Origin: Alligator mississippiensis
Taxonomy: Eukaryota > Chordata > Crocodylia > Alligatoridae
NCBI RefSeq assembly: GCF_030867095.1
Contig: NC_081830.1
Location: 37,555,832-37,619,831 of the forward strand
Direction of reading: 5' to 3'
Length of the DNA stretch: 64,000 nt
In this document: positions 56,601 through 64,000 of the stretch, one piece after another
How the letters are laid out: each line of letters starts with the position of its first letter
Numbering within the stretch: the first letter of the stretch is position 1
The notes under the pieces: generated by a model
Told to the model about the DNA's origin: nothing
Databases searched by the model: none
What the model saw: only the letters and a program-made list of their open reading frames with translations
Position numbers and translations under genes: made by a program

Positions 56601-59600
56601 TGGTGAAATATACACAGAGATGACCTGAGCAGGGTGCGGGACACAGGGCAAATCAGCCTGTGCGGGGCCCCACCCCTGGACGTGAGGAAGCCAGTGGCAG
56701 ATTCAGCGGTGATCAGGAGGTGGTGCCAAGTGGCCGGAGGCACCAGATTTAGCAGTGGAGGGGCAGGAGGGGAATGCCAAGCAGCCAGATGTGAACATAG
56801 TGGCAGTGTGGAGTCGCTGTGGCCTCTCCGCCTGGCTCTGGGGGCCCCCCCAAAGCGCAGGGCCTGGGGCAGTCGCCCCAATTCGCGCCCCCCCCAGGGA
56901 CTGCTCTGAATATAAAAGACAAAAAGCAAACAACAAGTATCTTAAACGTTTCCCGAGTAGGATAGGGAGGAGTAACAACAATTGTTAAGAAAAGTTTTAT
57001 TCTTAAAAGGTTGTTTGTTTGTTTGTTTGTTTTAAATGTATTAATGCTATGCAACTTTAATTTTACTGTAGTGCATATCAATGACTGACAGTTCAGGCTT
57101 TCCCCAAACAGAAAGATGGAGGCCCAATATTTAATCCTCTATTTAGATCTGTAAATTAGCTGTAAGAAGTACAGGGATTGTGTCGCTATTGTACCTTTTT
57201 GGGTCTGGGTCAGCCCATCTTATGCCATAGATAATTACTTATTTAAAACTACCAAGTCAGAATTCACAACTGAAGTAGATGGAAGCTGAACTGAAGAGTG
57301 AAGTGTGGCTTGATACAGCTTGTAAAGAAGGATCCTTTCTCTATGCTAACATGACCTACTACTTTATTGCTCTGATTCATTTCAAGTAATTGCTGTTCAG
57401 TTAAAAGAGTTAGCTAATTGGACTTTAGAAGACGTGAAGTGAAAGTATTGGATGGTATTAAGGCACTTCTGCTGCTTTTAGATTTCTGAAACTATAGTTC
57501 TACTCAGGTTTTGCTTATAATCCTTACTTTATAGCTTTATTCCACTCAATATACTTATTTCAACAAGACAAGCAGCATAGGGGTGTATGTAATATATAAG
57601 TAAAGACAAAGGCTAATGAGAGGAATGTCTCTGTTCCTCATCAGAGAGCAGATTTAGGTAGATATAAAAATTCTAGGAATACTATGAAGTAAGGAAATAA
57701 AACATGTAACAGGATTCATAAAGAAGAGGACTTATAAGGTTACTTCCCCTCTCAATGGCAGTTGAAATTCATGAGCTACTAAAGCAACAACCCAGTAGAA
57801 GAATTACAGACAGACTCCTGACTATTTTTCTTCTTTTTTAGATTCGGGTTGCCAATGACAAAGCCTGCAAGCTCCTTGGGTATAGTAGTCATGAGCTGAT
57901 TGGCCAGAGGTTGTCCCACTTGATATCAAAATCTAAGGGTGTAGTAGAGACCCTGGGAGAGGAGTACTTGGAGGCTGATGGATGTGCAGCTCGGGTTTCT
58001 GGGACAGTGGTATGTGAGATGCTCAAACAGATATTCCTGTACATAAGTATACTTATACAGTTATTCCAATTGAAATCTTCAGTATACTTTGATACATCTT
58101 TCTGGGTTATATTCGATTCCCTTAATACTTGTGACAGTGAAGAAGAGGGCTTGTTTTTTTTAACTTTGACTGACTTCTTGCTTATATGGGTTTGAATAAT
58201 GTATACATGTTTCTTGGGAGGCACCTGCAAGACTCTTCCTTGTACTGATATGTACAGTAAGGATGACTGTGACCATGTGAATTCATAATGGATGTTAGGT
58301 AAAGAATGAATGCAAATTGCTTAACATGAAACCATTTTTTTTGCTAAAGCAAGATTCCCCAGGACCTGTCTTCTTAACTATCTTTAAAGAAAAAATTCCA
58401 TTCTTTTGTAGCCATGATGGTCCAGGAATTATGTGAGATGCAAAGATTTCTTAGGGTGATATCTTTTATTGGACCAACTACATAGTTGGGATAGAGGTAG
58501 AGAAGCTTTCAAATCCAAGATATTCAAAGTTAGGCAAGAATACTTATCTAACTGTCCCTACTATTTAGTTGGTCTTATGAAATATATCACCCTAGGAAAT
58601 CCTTGCCTTGTGCATAATTCCTAGACCGTCATGACTATAACATCACTCTAACACTACCATTCTTTTAAATGGCATTCCATGAATTATAAGGTTGTCAAAT
58701 CTGGTCAATACTATAAAAGATCCATGACTGAACACTTCTATGAAAGTAAAAGAAGAGTTGATATTTTGCCTGCAAGGAAATATAGTTCCAAGGAGGTATA
58801 ACTTGCTATTTAAGAAAAAAATGCCCCAAAAGACTTGTTCCTGGTATTGTCAGCTGCGCTTGTGTGAAAACAGAGATAGGGCTGTCCAACTACAGTGAAA
58901 GCTCTGTTATCTGGCATCCCTCGGGAATGGGGGATGCTGGATAACAAAATATGCTGGTTAATTGAGCGGCCTGGGCCGCCACCCCTCCCATGGGCCCCGC
59001 GGGACAGGGAGGTGGGCCCCACATAGCTTGTTTAGGTCCCCCGGGCTGCGGGGGCTTGGCAGCGCAGGCTGCTTTGCCCCAGGCCATGGGGGCTTGGAGA
59101 AACCAGAAATGCCACGGTGGGCACTTCTGGTTTCACTTTATCTTACCAGCCGGCATGCCGGTGAATTGAGCGTGCCGGCTTATAAGATGCTGGTTAACAG
59201 AACTTTTACTGTACTAAGCACCTGGGGGCTGAATGCCCCATGGGCCTTACTAGCAGGGGCTACATGCCAGTGGGTCGTGGCTGTCCCTGTGGATGTGCCT
59301 CTCTCACTGCTGTACCATGCAGGAGCCCCTCTCACTGCTGCAGTGTGTGGGAGCTCTCCTTCCGACCCCCTGCCCCCAATCACTGCTGCACTATGCATCT
59401 GTACCCATCCCTCACTGTACTTCATGTCCACACAGGCATTCCGCCTGATCACTGCTGCACCATGCACCTGTGTGGTCCCAGGCTCACTCTCAGCTTTCCC
59501 AGCAGTGCTGCACTCACTGCCCTGTCCCACCCCTTGGGGTGGGGGCAGGCAGCAGAAGCTGAAGAAGGGAGGAGGACCTTGAAGACTGGCGGCTGTTGCA

Positions 59601-62600
59601 GCTGGAGCGGTAGGGAGAGGGGTCATTGGGCAGGAGCCCGGGGGCTGCAGCTTAAGACTTTGTGGGTCACAAGGAGTCCAGGAGCTGCGAATTGAACAGC
59701 CCTGCTCTGAAGAAAGATGAACTTCTATCTATTTTTCCCTGCTGGCGTTTTTTTTATCTGAAGAGATTTGTAGCACTTCAGAGCTTTAGCTTCCTCTGCC
59801 TTGCAACAAATTTGGGAAGAAAAGTTAAGGTTTGATTAGACCAGGCCCTGGACAAAAATTAAACATCCGTCAGAGATACTAACTCTAAACCGCTGCAATT
59901 TCAAGTACTTTATAGGCTCGCTGTTATGGAGTCATGGCATAATGTATACACTCATTCTTTCAAGGGAATGTAAAACAGTAAATGGCCTGGCGTGGATGGT
60001 ACAGATAACAGAGGAAAGAATTCTCTTGTTCAGGAAGAACCTTCTATGTCAGCAAAACATGAAAGTAGCATTTTTGCTGCTGAAAACTATACAGCTACCT
60101 CTTAAAGGTGGAATCTGCACTAATACCATTGACTTGTCTTGTTTCAAAGGTCTGGTAGTTGTTCTGGATTTGGCAACTGCCTATGACCCTCACAAGGTAA
60201 CCTCTCATACATTTTGCTAGATGGGACTTTAAGTGGAATGACACTCTTATTAATGACATTCCAGGAAACTTTTCAGCTGAGGTTGAAGGAAATAACAGGC
60301 TGTATACAGCCAGCCCCCTATATGTTAATGCTATATTTTTTTCCAGCAAAGCAAAGGTACTGTTTCTTTATGAGGTTTTGTGTTAATTGCGGATGCCACA
60401 TATGAAGTTTAGAAGTCAAAGCTGTTTGATTGATTTAAGCATTAAGAAGTCTTAATGTTACACACTCTTTTCAGATTTGGAAAACCTAAACAGGATTTTT
60501 GTTGGGAGAATGAGAAGAGCGGGGGTGTCAAGGGAGAATTCAACAGAGCTGTAACGTTGGAGAGAGATGTATAGATCTATAGTGCCTTCATGCATGTTTA
60601 TACAGTAAAAGGAAAGTTGGGAAATGGGCTGGTACACATGCATTGGGCAAATTCTTGGTTGCAGACTGCAGTTTAGGAATAGGATATATAAAGGAGTTGC
60701 TTTGGTCTCTTATGATCCTGGGCTTTTATGTACTGGCTCAGGTTTCTGGTGTAACTTAGAAAATAACTTAATTTTTCCAGGCCCCAAGGATGAGTAAGTG
60801 GGGAAGGGAGGGAAACGTTAGCAAGACTGCCTCAGTTTCCTGTGCTTTGTTCACATTGTAGGTACACCCAAAGAGAGAGCTTGCTTTGGCACTTTCAGGT
60901 TTCAGTGCCCTACAATAAGTTTGGGAGCACTGTTGCTTCAAGACTGTTGCATTTGTCTCACTCCTAGTTCATCTATGATTCAATGATTCAGCTTTGCATT
61001 CTTGTGATCCTGGCCAGAACTATTTATAAAAGTCCTTCTAATACAATGAGAGGTTCTCATTTAACTATTCTATTTTTAATGAATGCAAGGGGATTTGCCA
61101 ACAAGAAATGAGACTTTTTGACTTTGCCCAGTTCAGAAACATTAGATGTCCAACAAAAAGTATTTTTAAAACACTGGGAGGGGCAGAGGTCATAAATCAA
61201 AATTCATATCTGAAAGCTGACAGGTAAGGGCGAGGCATGGAGTTATGCTGCATCCAATGCTGGTCCTGTTGTTTCTAGGTGGATGTTATAGACTGTAGGA
61301 ATGAAAAGATCCCTGTCTCAGTTTGGATGAGAAGAATGAGAAGCAAGGATAATCAATGCTGCATGGTTGTGCTGGAACCAGTGGAAAGACTCTCTGCCTC
61401 TGTTTTCTTCAGAAGCAATGTGAGTGTTCTGGTCTGTTAGTCACAAAATGAGATGGCAATTTGGCACAAGAGCAAGTGATAAGGTCTTAAAAGCTTCAGT
61501 AAACAGCTAGGTAGTCCTGACCCAAAAGTTGGGTGTAGCACTGGCTGGAGCTGGATAGTATGAGTAGACCCTGTGCAGGTTTCTCCCACATAACTTTACC
61601 AATTCATCTCATTCTTGACATTCTAAGCTAAACATGTTGGAATGTGCAACTTCTTCTTAAAGGATGTCTTGGGCTAGAATAGTTAGAGTACTGCAAAGGA
61701 TTTAACAAATATCCTGAACCTCTTGGGTGATTTTGCTGGGGAAAATTATAGAAGGAATCTCACTCTTCACCCTCCCTGGTGCGGCCTGTGCGCCGCTGCG
61801 CCGCCCCCCCCCCCCCCCCAACTTACCACATGAGGATTTGAGGTGCAGGCAATGGATTCTGTGCATGACAATGGCCTTTCTTCATGCCACATCTGTATAC
61901 CGACTCCAGGGCTGTCTTTGGCTTTCTGTCTCTATAGGCACTTTTTATAAGCATTGATAGCATCAGAAACTGCTTTCTGGGAACAGGGTTGACTGTGGTT
62001 AAAACATTACAATTACAATATGCATATGCACTTTCTTCCTAAGGGAGAGATTACATCATGTGACCTTCTTTTTACTCATCTCCATGGTTACACATCATTG
62101 GAAGAAGTAGTTGGGCTCTACATTACAGATCTGATTCCCTCTGTGCAAATCCCTCCTCCTGGCAAGAAAATTCCAAAGGTACAGTACAGGCTAACAGCAA
62201 AGCTATGTCCTATTCTTCACACTGGTGACTTAGATCCTCCACTTCTCTTTGGATTTACTTTGATTTGGTTTTACCAGTTGTGAAACAAATGCAGCCTTTG
62301 ATGACAGATTTATCACTTGATAATAGGTTTGCAGCCACTTCAGATGGGAGTTTTGGCTATTGTTCAGGCATTTCCTAGTTAGGAATTGAACTAAGGCCCC
62401 TGACCTTCATTTTAGGGTCTTTTGGTAAAAAAAGAGTGTGGGGGACATTGGGTTTAGTCCTTTTCTCTCAAATGCCTTTGTGTGCATAGTTTGAACTGCT
62501 ATATGTATATGTGTATCTCTAGAATCTCAAGATCCAGAGGTCTGTAGGCCGAGCCAGAGAGGGCACAACGTTTCCCCTCAGTTTAAAGCTGAAAGCTACC

Positions 62601-63371
62601 TTTCCTGATGAGGACAAAGCCCCAGAGCTAAAGGATGGAGTCCTACAAGAGGGCAACACAGGACCTTCCAAGGACTATTCTTACTGTGCTACAGTCTGGG
62701 TTTTCACCACCATCAGTGGGCTTATCCTGCTCCAACCAGATGGCACCATCCATGGCATCAACAGCAGTTTTGCTTTAATGCTGTTTGGTTATGAGAAAAA
62801 AGAGCTGCTGGGAAAGGTGAGGCTCTAATTTTAAACTTCTCTACCTCCCCATCCTCAAATGATTGGTGTACATCAGAAAGTCTATCAAAGTTGTAAAGTC
62901 TCTTTGATGTTGAGTCTGTCTGTCAGCAAAATAATTAGTTCCCCTTGTTCAGTAAGAACTTAGGGTGGAACATGCCCAAGTTAATTTGTCATAAAATCTC
63001 AGCCCTCTGATGGAAGGAATTTTGGATACTGCAGACTGCATTTTCTTGTTCACAGTTGTTGATGTGGTTAATGTTTGTCTGACCTTCCACAAAGATGAGG
63101 TTGGGTTGCTTTCTTCACCTTGTTCCTTCTTCCCCTTCCCTGCACCCAGTCATGGGTACCAGCTCTCCTCTAGCAAACAGGCAGTCTAAGCTCAGAATGT
63201 TGGATTTTGTATTTTAGAACATCACATTCCTGATCCCTGGTTTCTATAACAACATGGGGAAACCTGATGACCACCATCTGCCCCTGCCCTCTCTTGATGA
63301 CTGCACAGAGACAGAAAATGGAAGTATCTCTGGAGATATTAAAGGAGACTGTCCAGCAGACAGCAATGAAG
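53449..63371 (+). CDS. PASK: PAS domain-containing serine/threonine kinase, N-terminal part (7 coding exons, runs off right edge)
   Basis: Nutrient-responsive kinase whose N-terminal PAS domains regulate a C-terminal kinase domain; known roles are in glycogen, lipid and translation control. Coding exons: 53449-53620, 56160-56392, 57842-58009, 61279-61419, 62044-62178, 62523-62816, 63218-63371. All have AG/GT borders and phases agree, giving 1297 nt, about 432 residues. PAS-A spans exons 2-5 (NPNKAIFTVDIRTTE, VANDKACKLLGYSSHELIG, EKIPVSVWM, CCMVVLEPVER). A linking segment follows (TDLIPSVQIPP, GTTFPLSLKLK). PAS-B is in exons 6-7 (GTIHGINSSFALMLFGYEKK, ELLGKNITFLIPGFY). The long central region and the kinase domain are beyond the edge. 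No frame damage seen. Confidence 0.97.
54203..55254 (+). mobile_element. Inner hAT-like element, TAGGGCTGTGCAAAG ends, exact duplication
   Basis: Left TAGGGCTGTGCAAAGCTTTG and right ACTTCATACAGGCCTA are inverted repeats. Both flanks read CTGCCCAT (54,195-54,202 and 55,255-55,262). Subterminal ATTCGG/CCGAATC repeats flank a GC-rich interior with two diverged copies of an AGCTGGGCAGGA..CAGTGAGT module. 1,052 bp; open frames on both strands are inside it. Confidence 0.94.
54873..54890 (+). repeat. T18 homopolymer
   Basis: Run of 18 T within the inner hAT-like element. Confidence 0.9.
56160..56392 (+). CDS. PASK: PASK exon: start of PAS-A
   Basis: 233 nt, phase 1-0, acceptor CTTGTCATAG and donor GTACCT. 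Encodes GNGWSSYCLSSLAAHNISTS, a serine-rich segment, then AVRNPNKAIFTVDIRTTE. Human has WSSYCLSSLAAQNICTSK and NPNKAIFTVDAKTTE. Confidence 0.97.
56630..56910 (+). repeat. Unclassified GC-rich repeat-like segment
   Basis: A GC-rich block in AT-rich intron, ending GGCCTGGGGCAGTCGCCCCA and GCGCCCCCCCCAGGGACTG. GGGGCAGTCGCCCC is self-complementary. It looks like a DNA-transposon remnant of a type common in amniotes; ends not resolved. Confidence 0.45.
57010..57033 (+). repeat. (TTTG)n simple repeat
   Basis: Five to six TTTG units. Confidence 0.9.
57842..58009 (+). CDS. PASK: PASK exon: PAS-A core
   Basis: 168 nt, phase 0-0, acceptor CTTTTTTAG and donor GTATGT. Encodes IRVANDKACKLLGYSSHELI, then GQRLSHLI and EEYLEADGCAARVSGTV, matching human VANDKACGLLGYSSQDLIGQ. 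Confidence 0.97.
58412..58635. repeat. Foldback DNA-transposon-like element
   Basis: Left arm 58,412-58,479 (CCATGATGGTCCAGGAATTA, TTTCTTAGGGTGATATCTTT, TATTGGACCAAC) is the diverged inverse of right arm 58,568-58,635. The TTATTGGACCAACTA motif is widespread in amniote genomes as part of old DNA-transposon debris (from memory). Non-coding. Confidence 0.75.
58877..59704 (+). mobile_element. Probable hAT-like outer element, GGGCTGTCCAAC ... GAACAGCCCTG
   Basis: Left TAGGGCTGTCCAAC and right GAATTGAACAGCCCTG resemble the ends of the 9,113-9,360 element. No target duplication found (flanks agree at only 3 of 8), so the limits are tentative. It is interrupted near its left end by the element at 58,893. 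Confidence 0.55.
58893..59211 (+). mobile_element. Tc1/mariner-type (Tigger-like) MITE with TA duplication
   Basis: Left CAGTGAAAGCTCTGTTATCT and right GTTAACAGAACTTTTACTG are inverted repeats flanked by TA on both sides (58,891-58,892 and 59,212-59,213). The CAGT...ACTG ends and TA target fit the Tc1/mariner (Tigger) group. 319 bp, non-coding. Confidence 0.85.
61279..61419 (+). CDS. PASK: PASK exon: PAS-A end
   Basis: 141 nt, phase 0-0, acceptor TTGTTTCTAG and donor GTGAGT. Encodes VDVIDCRNEKIPVSVWMRRM, then CCMVVLEPVERLSASVFF; human has EKIPVSVWMKRM and CCVVVLEPVERVS. Confidence 0.97.
61420..62043 (+). other. PASK intron with C16 run
   Basis: 624 bp; a run of 16 C at 61,804-61,819 next to GTGCGCCGCTGCGCCG. 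Nothing else recognised. Confidence 0.7.
61804..61819 (+). repeat. C16 homopolymer
   Basis: Sixteen C in a row; length may be unreliable. Confidence 0.85.
62044..62178 (+). CDS. PASK: PASK exon: CD..F.HLHGY...DLIPSVQ
   Basis: 135 nt, phase 0-0, acceptor CTTCCTAAG and donor GTACAG. Encodes GEITSCDLLFTHLHGYTSLE and YITDLIPSVQIPPPGKKIPK; human has TSCDSLFAHLHGYVSGED and ITDLIPSVQLPPSGQHIPK. Confidence 0.97.
62179..62522 (+). other. PASK intron, nothing recognised
   Basis: 344 bp of ordinary intron; no repeat or site identified. Confidence 0.7.
62523..62816 (+). CDS. PASK: PASK exon: linker and PAS-B
   Basis: 294 nt, phase 0-0, acceptor TATCTCTAG and donor GTGAGG. Encodes NLKIQRSVGRAREGTTFPLS, a variable stretch, then ATVWVFTTISGLILLQPDG and GTIHGINSSFALMLFGYEKK plus ELLGK. 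Confidence 0.97.
62817..63217 (+). other. PASK intron, nothing recognised
   Basis: 401 bp without a recognisable repeat or regulatory site. Confidence 0.7.
63218..63371 (+). CDS. PASK: PASK exon: end of PAS-B and start of central region
   Basis: 154 nt, phase 0-1, acceptor TGTATTTTAG and donor GTAAAA. Encodes NITFLIPGFYNNMGKPDDHH, then LPSLDDCTETENGSISG; human has NITFLIPGFYSYMD and LASCLDVGNESG. Confidence 0.95.
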
Positions 63372-64000
63372 GTAAAATTACTAGAAAGGCAAGTGGTGTG
63401 TCTCAGAAAATGGTCATCTCTTCTGTGAAAGGTGTAGATTTCTATCTAGCTGAAAGTATACTTTTGAAATAATCAGTAACAACGTAGTTGGAAATTTGTA
63501 CTTCCTCTGCATTCCTAATGACAAGAAACAAAGAACCTGTCAACTCAAAAATGACTACACCATAAATAAGTAATACTTTGAATTTATATAGCACCTTTTT
63601 CAATGTCTCAGATCTTTCAAACACAGCATTACGGTAGAGTTCTGCATACCTATGGTATTTAACATTTTTAAAATCCCTAATATTTTGTACCTTAGTTTTA
63701 ATTGAGTAGCCAACATTCAGTAGCCTATGTTGCTGGGTTGTTTTTGTACACAGAGGTTGAGTTTTTGGGTTTTTTTGGTCTAATACTATGTATTTAGAAA
63801 GAATGTAACTAAAGTGTTAATGCTCTGACCACAGGAGGAACCAAAGGAGGCAGTTCTTTGCTCAGTTTCCATGCCTACCTTTTCAGACAACACTGCCTGG
63901 AAGGACTGTGTACACTCTCTTTCTTTCTCAGGTATTTAATAGAGTCTTGCTACTACTATCTTCCTTTTTCTTGCTTTTCTCACTCTGAAAAGCACAGCCA
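63372..64000 (+). other. PASK intron, with one candidate exon
   Basis: Intron sequence to the window end. A 97-bp open stretch at 63,835-63,931 bounded by ACCACAG and GTATTT could be an exon but its phase does not fit the preceding one (see findings). Confidence 0.5.

Larger units (their letters stand above)
56393..57841 (+). other. PASK intron
   Basis: 1.45 kb with an unclassified repeat at 56,630-56,910 and a TTTG repeat; the rest is AT-rich and featureless. Confidence 0.7.
58010..61278 (+). other. PASK intron with foldback and nested DNA transposons
   Basis: 3.3 kb. Contains the foldback element at 58,412-58,635 and the nested pair at 58,877-59,704. The 59.7-61.2 kb part has no recognised feature. 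Confidence 0.7.

Noticed and set aside
58962-59695. 206- and 151-codon overlapping frames
   Set aside because: Span the end of the Tigger-like MITE and the outer element; repeat sequence with no domain.
1-64000. Search for retroviral, LTR, Polinton, CRISPR, tRNA or rRNA features
   Set aside because: No gag/pol/env-like, capsid-like or integrase-like frames, no LTR pairs, no regular spacer arrays and no recognisable RNA genes were seen by eye.

Overview
This is a 64 kb window of vertebrate nuclear DNA with intron-rich genes, CpG-island promoters and many small, decayed transposons. The repeats are CR1 LINE 3' ends, MIR-type SINE fragments and a large set of short non-autonomous hAT-like elements, with no primate or rodent SINEs. 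That mix points to a sauropsid, most likely a crocodilian, possibly a turtle; this is inference, since no search could be run. I saw no retroviral, LTR or Polinton element and no CRISPR, rRNA or tRNA gene.

Three protein genes are recognisable from memory of their human orthologues. (1) ANO7 (anoctamin 7) lies on the minus strand from the window start to about 10.2 kb. The start codon, dimerisation region and first three membrane segments are inside; the rest of the channel/scramblase domain runs off the left edge. (2) PPP1R7 (SDS22, a leucine-rich-repeat regulator of protein phosphatase 1) lies on the minus strand at 24.9-50.7 kb. It is complete, with 10 coding exons that sum to 1053 nt (350 residues plus stop) in consistent phase. 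(3) PASK (PAS-domain kinase) lies on the plus strand from about 52.2 kb to the right edge. Its N-terminus and both PAS regions are present (7 coding exons, about 432 residues), while the kinase domain is beyond the window. The order and orientation (ANO7 and PPP1R7 in tandem, PPP1R7 head-to-head with PASK) match the human 2q37.3 neighbourhood.

Layout: 0-10.2 kb ANO7; 10.2-24.8 kb intergenic, with decayed repeats, one long CR1 3' fragment and no supported gene; 24.8-50.7 kb PPP1R7 with large repeat-filled introns; 50.3-52.6 kb a divergent promoter zone with two CpG-rich blocks, CCAAT boxes, an NRF1-like site, an ETS-like site and an ACTACA-n2-CCC motif; 52.6-64 kb PASK with transposons in its introns.

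The most interesting non-genic content is a set of hAT-like elements whose ends and 8-bp target duplications can be read directly. It includes a nested pair (54,203-55,254 inside 53,877-55,498, exact duplication CTGCCCAT), an intact-ended copy at 40,600-41,756 (exact GTAAATAA), and a GGTGCACCGAT-ended element at 39,377-40,435. I found no clearly new biological system. The best second-look items are the modular hAT families, a cluster of ACTG-n2-CAGT palindromes in ANO7 intron 1, a 19-nt candidate microexon that restores the ANO7 frame, a short upstream ORF just before the PASK start, and a GT-repeat next to the last PPP1R7 splice acceptor.
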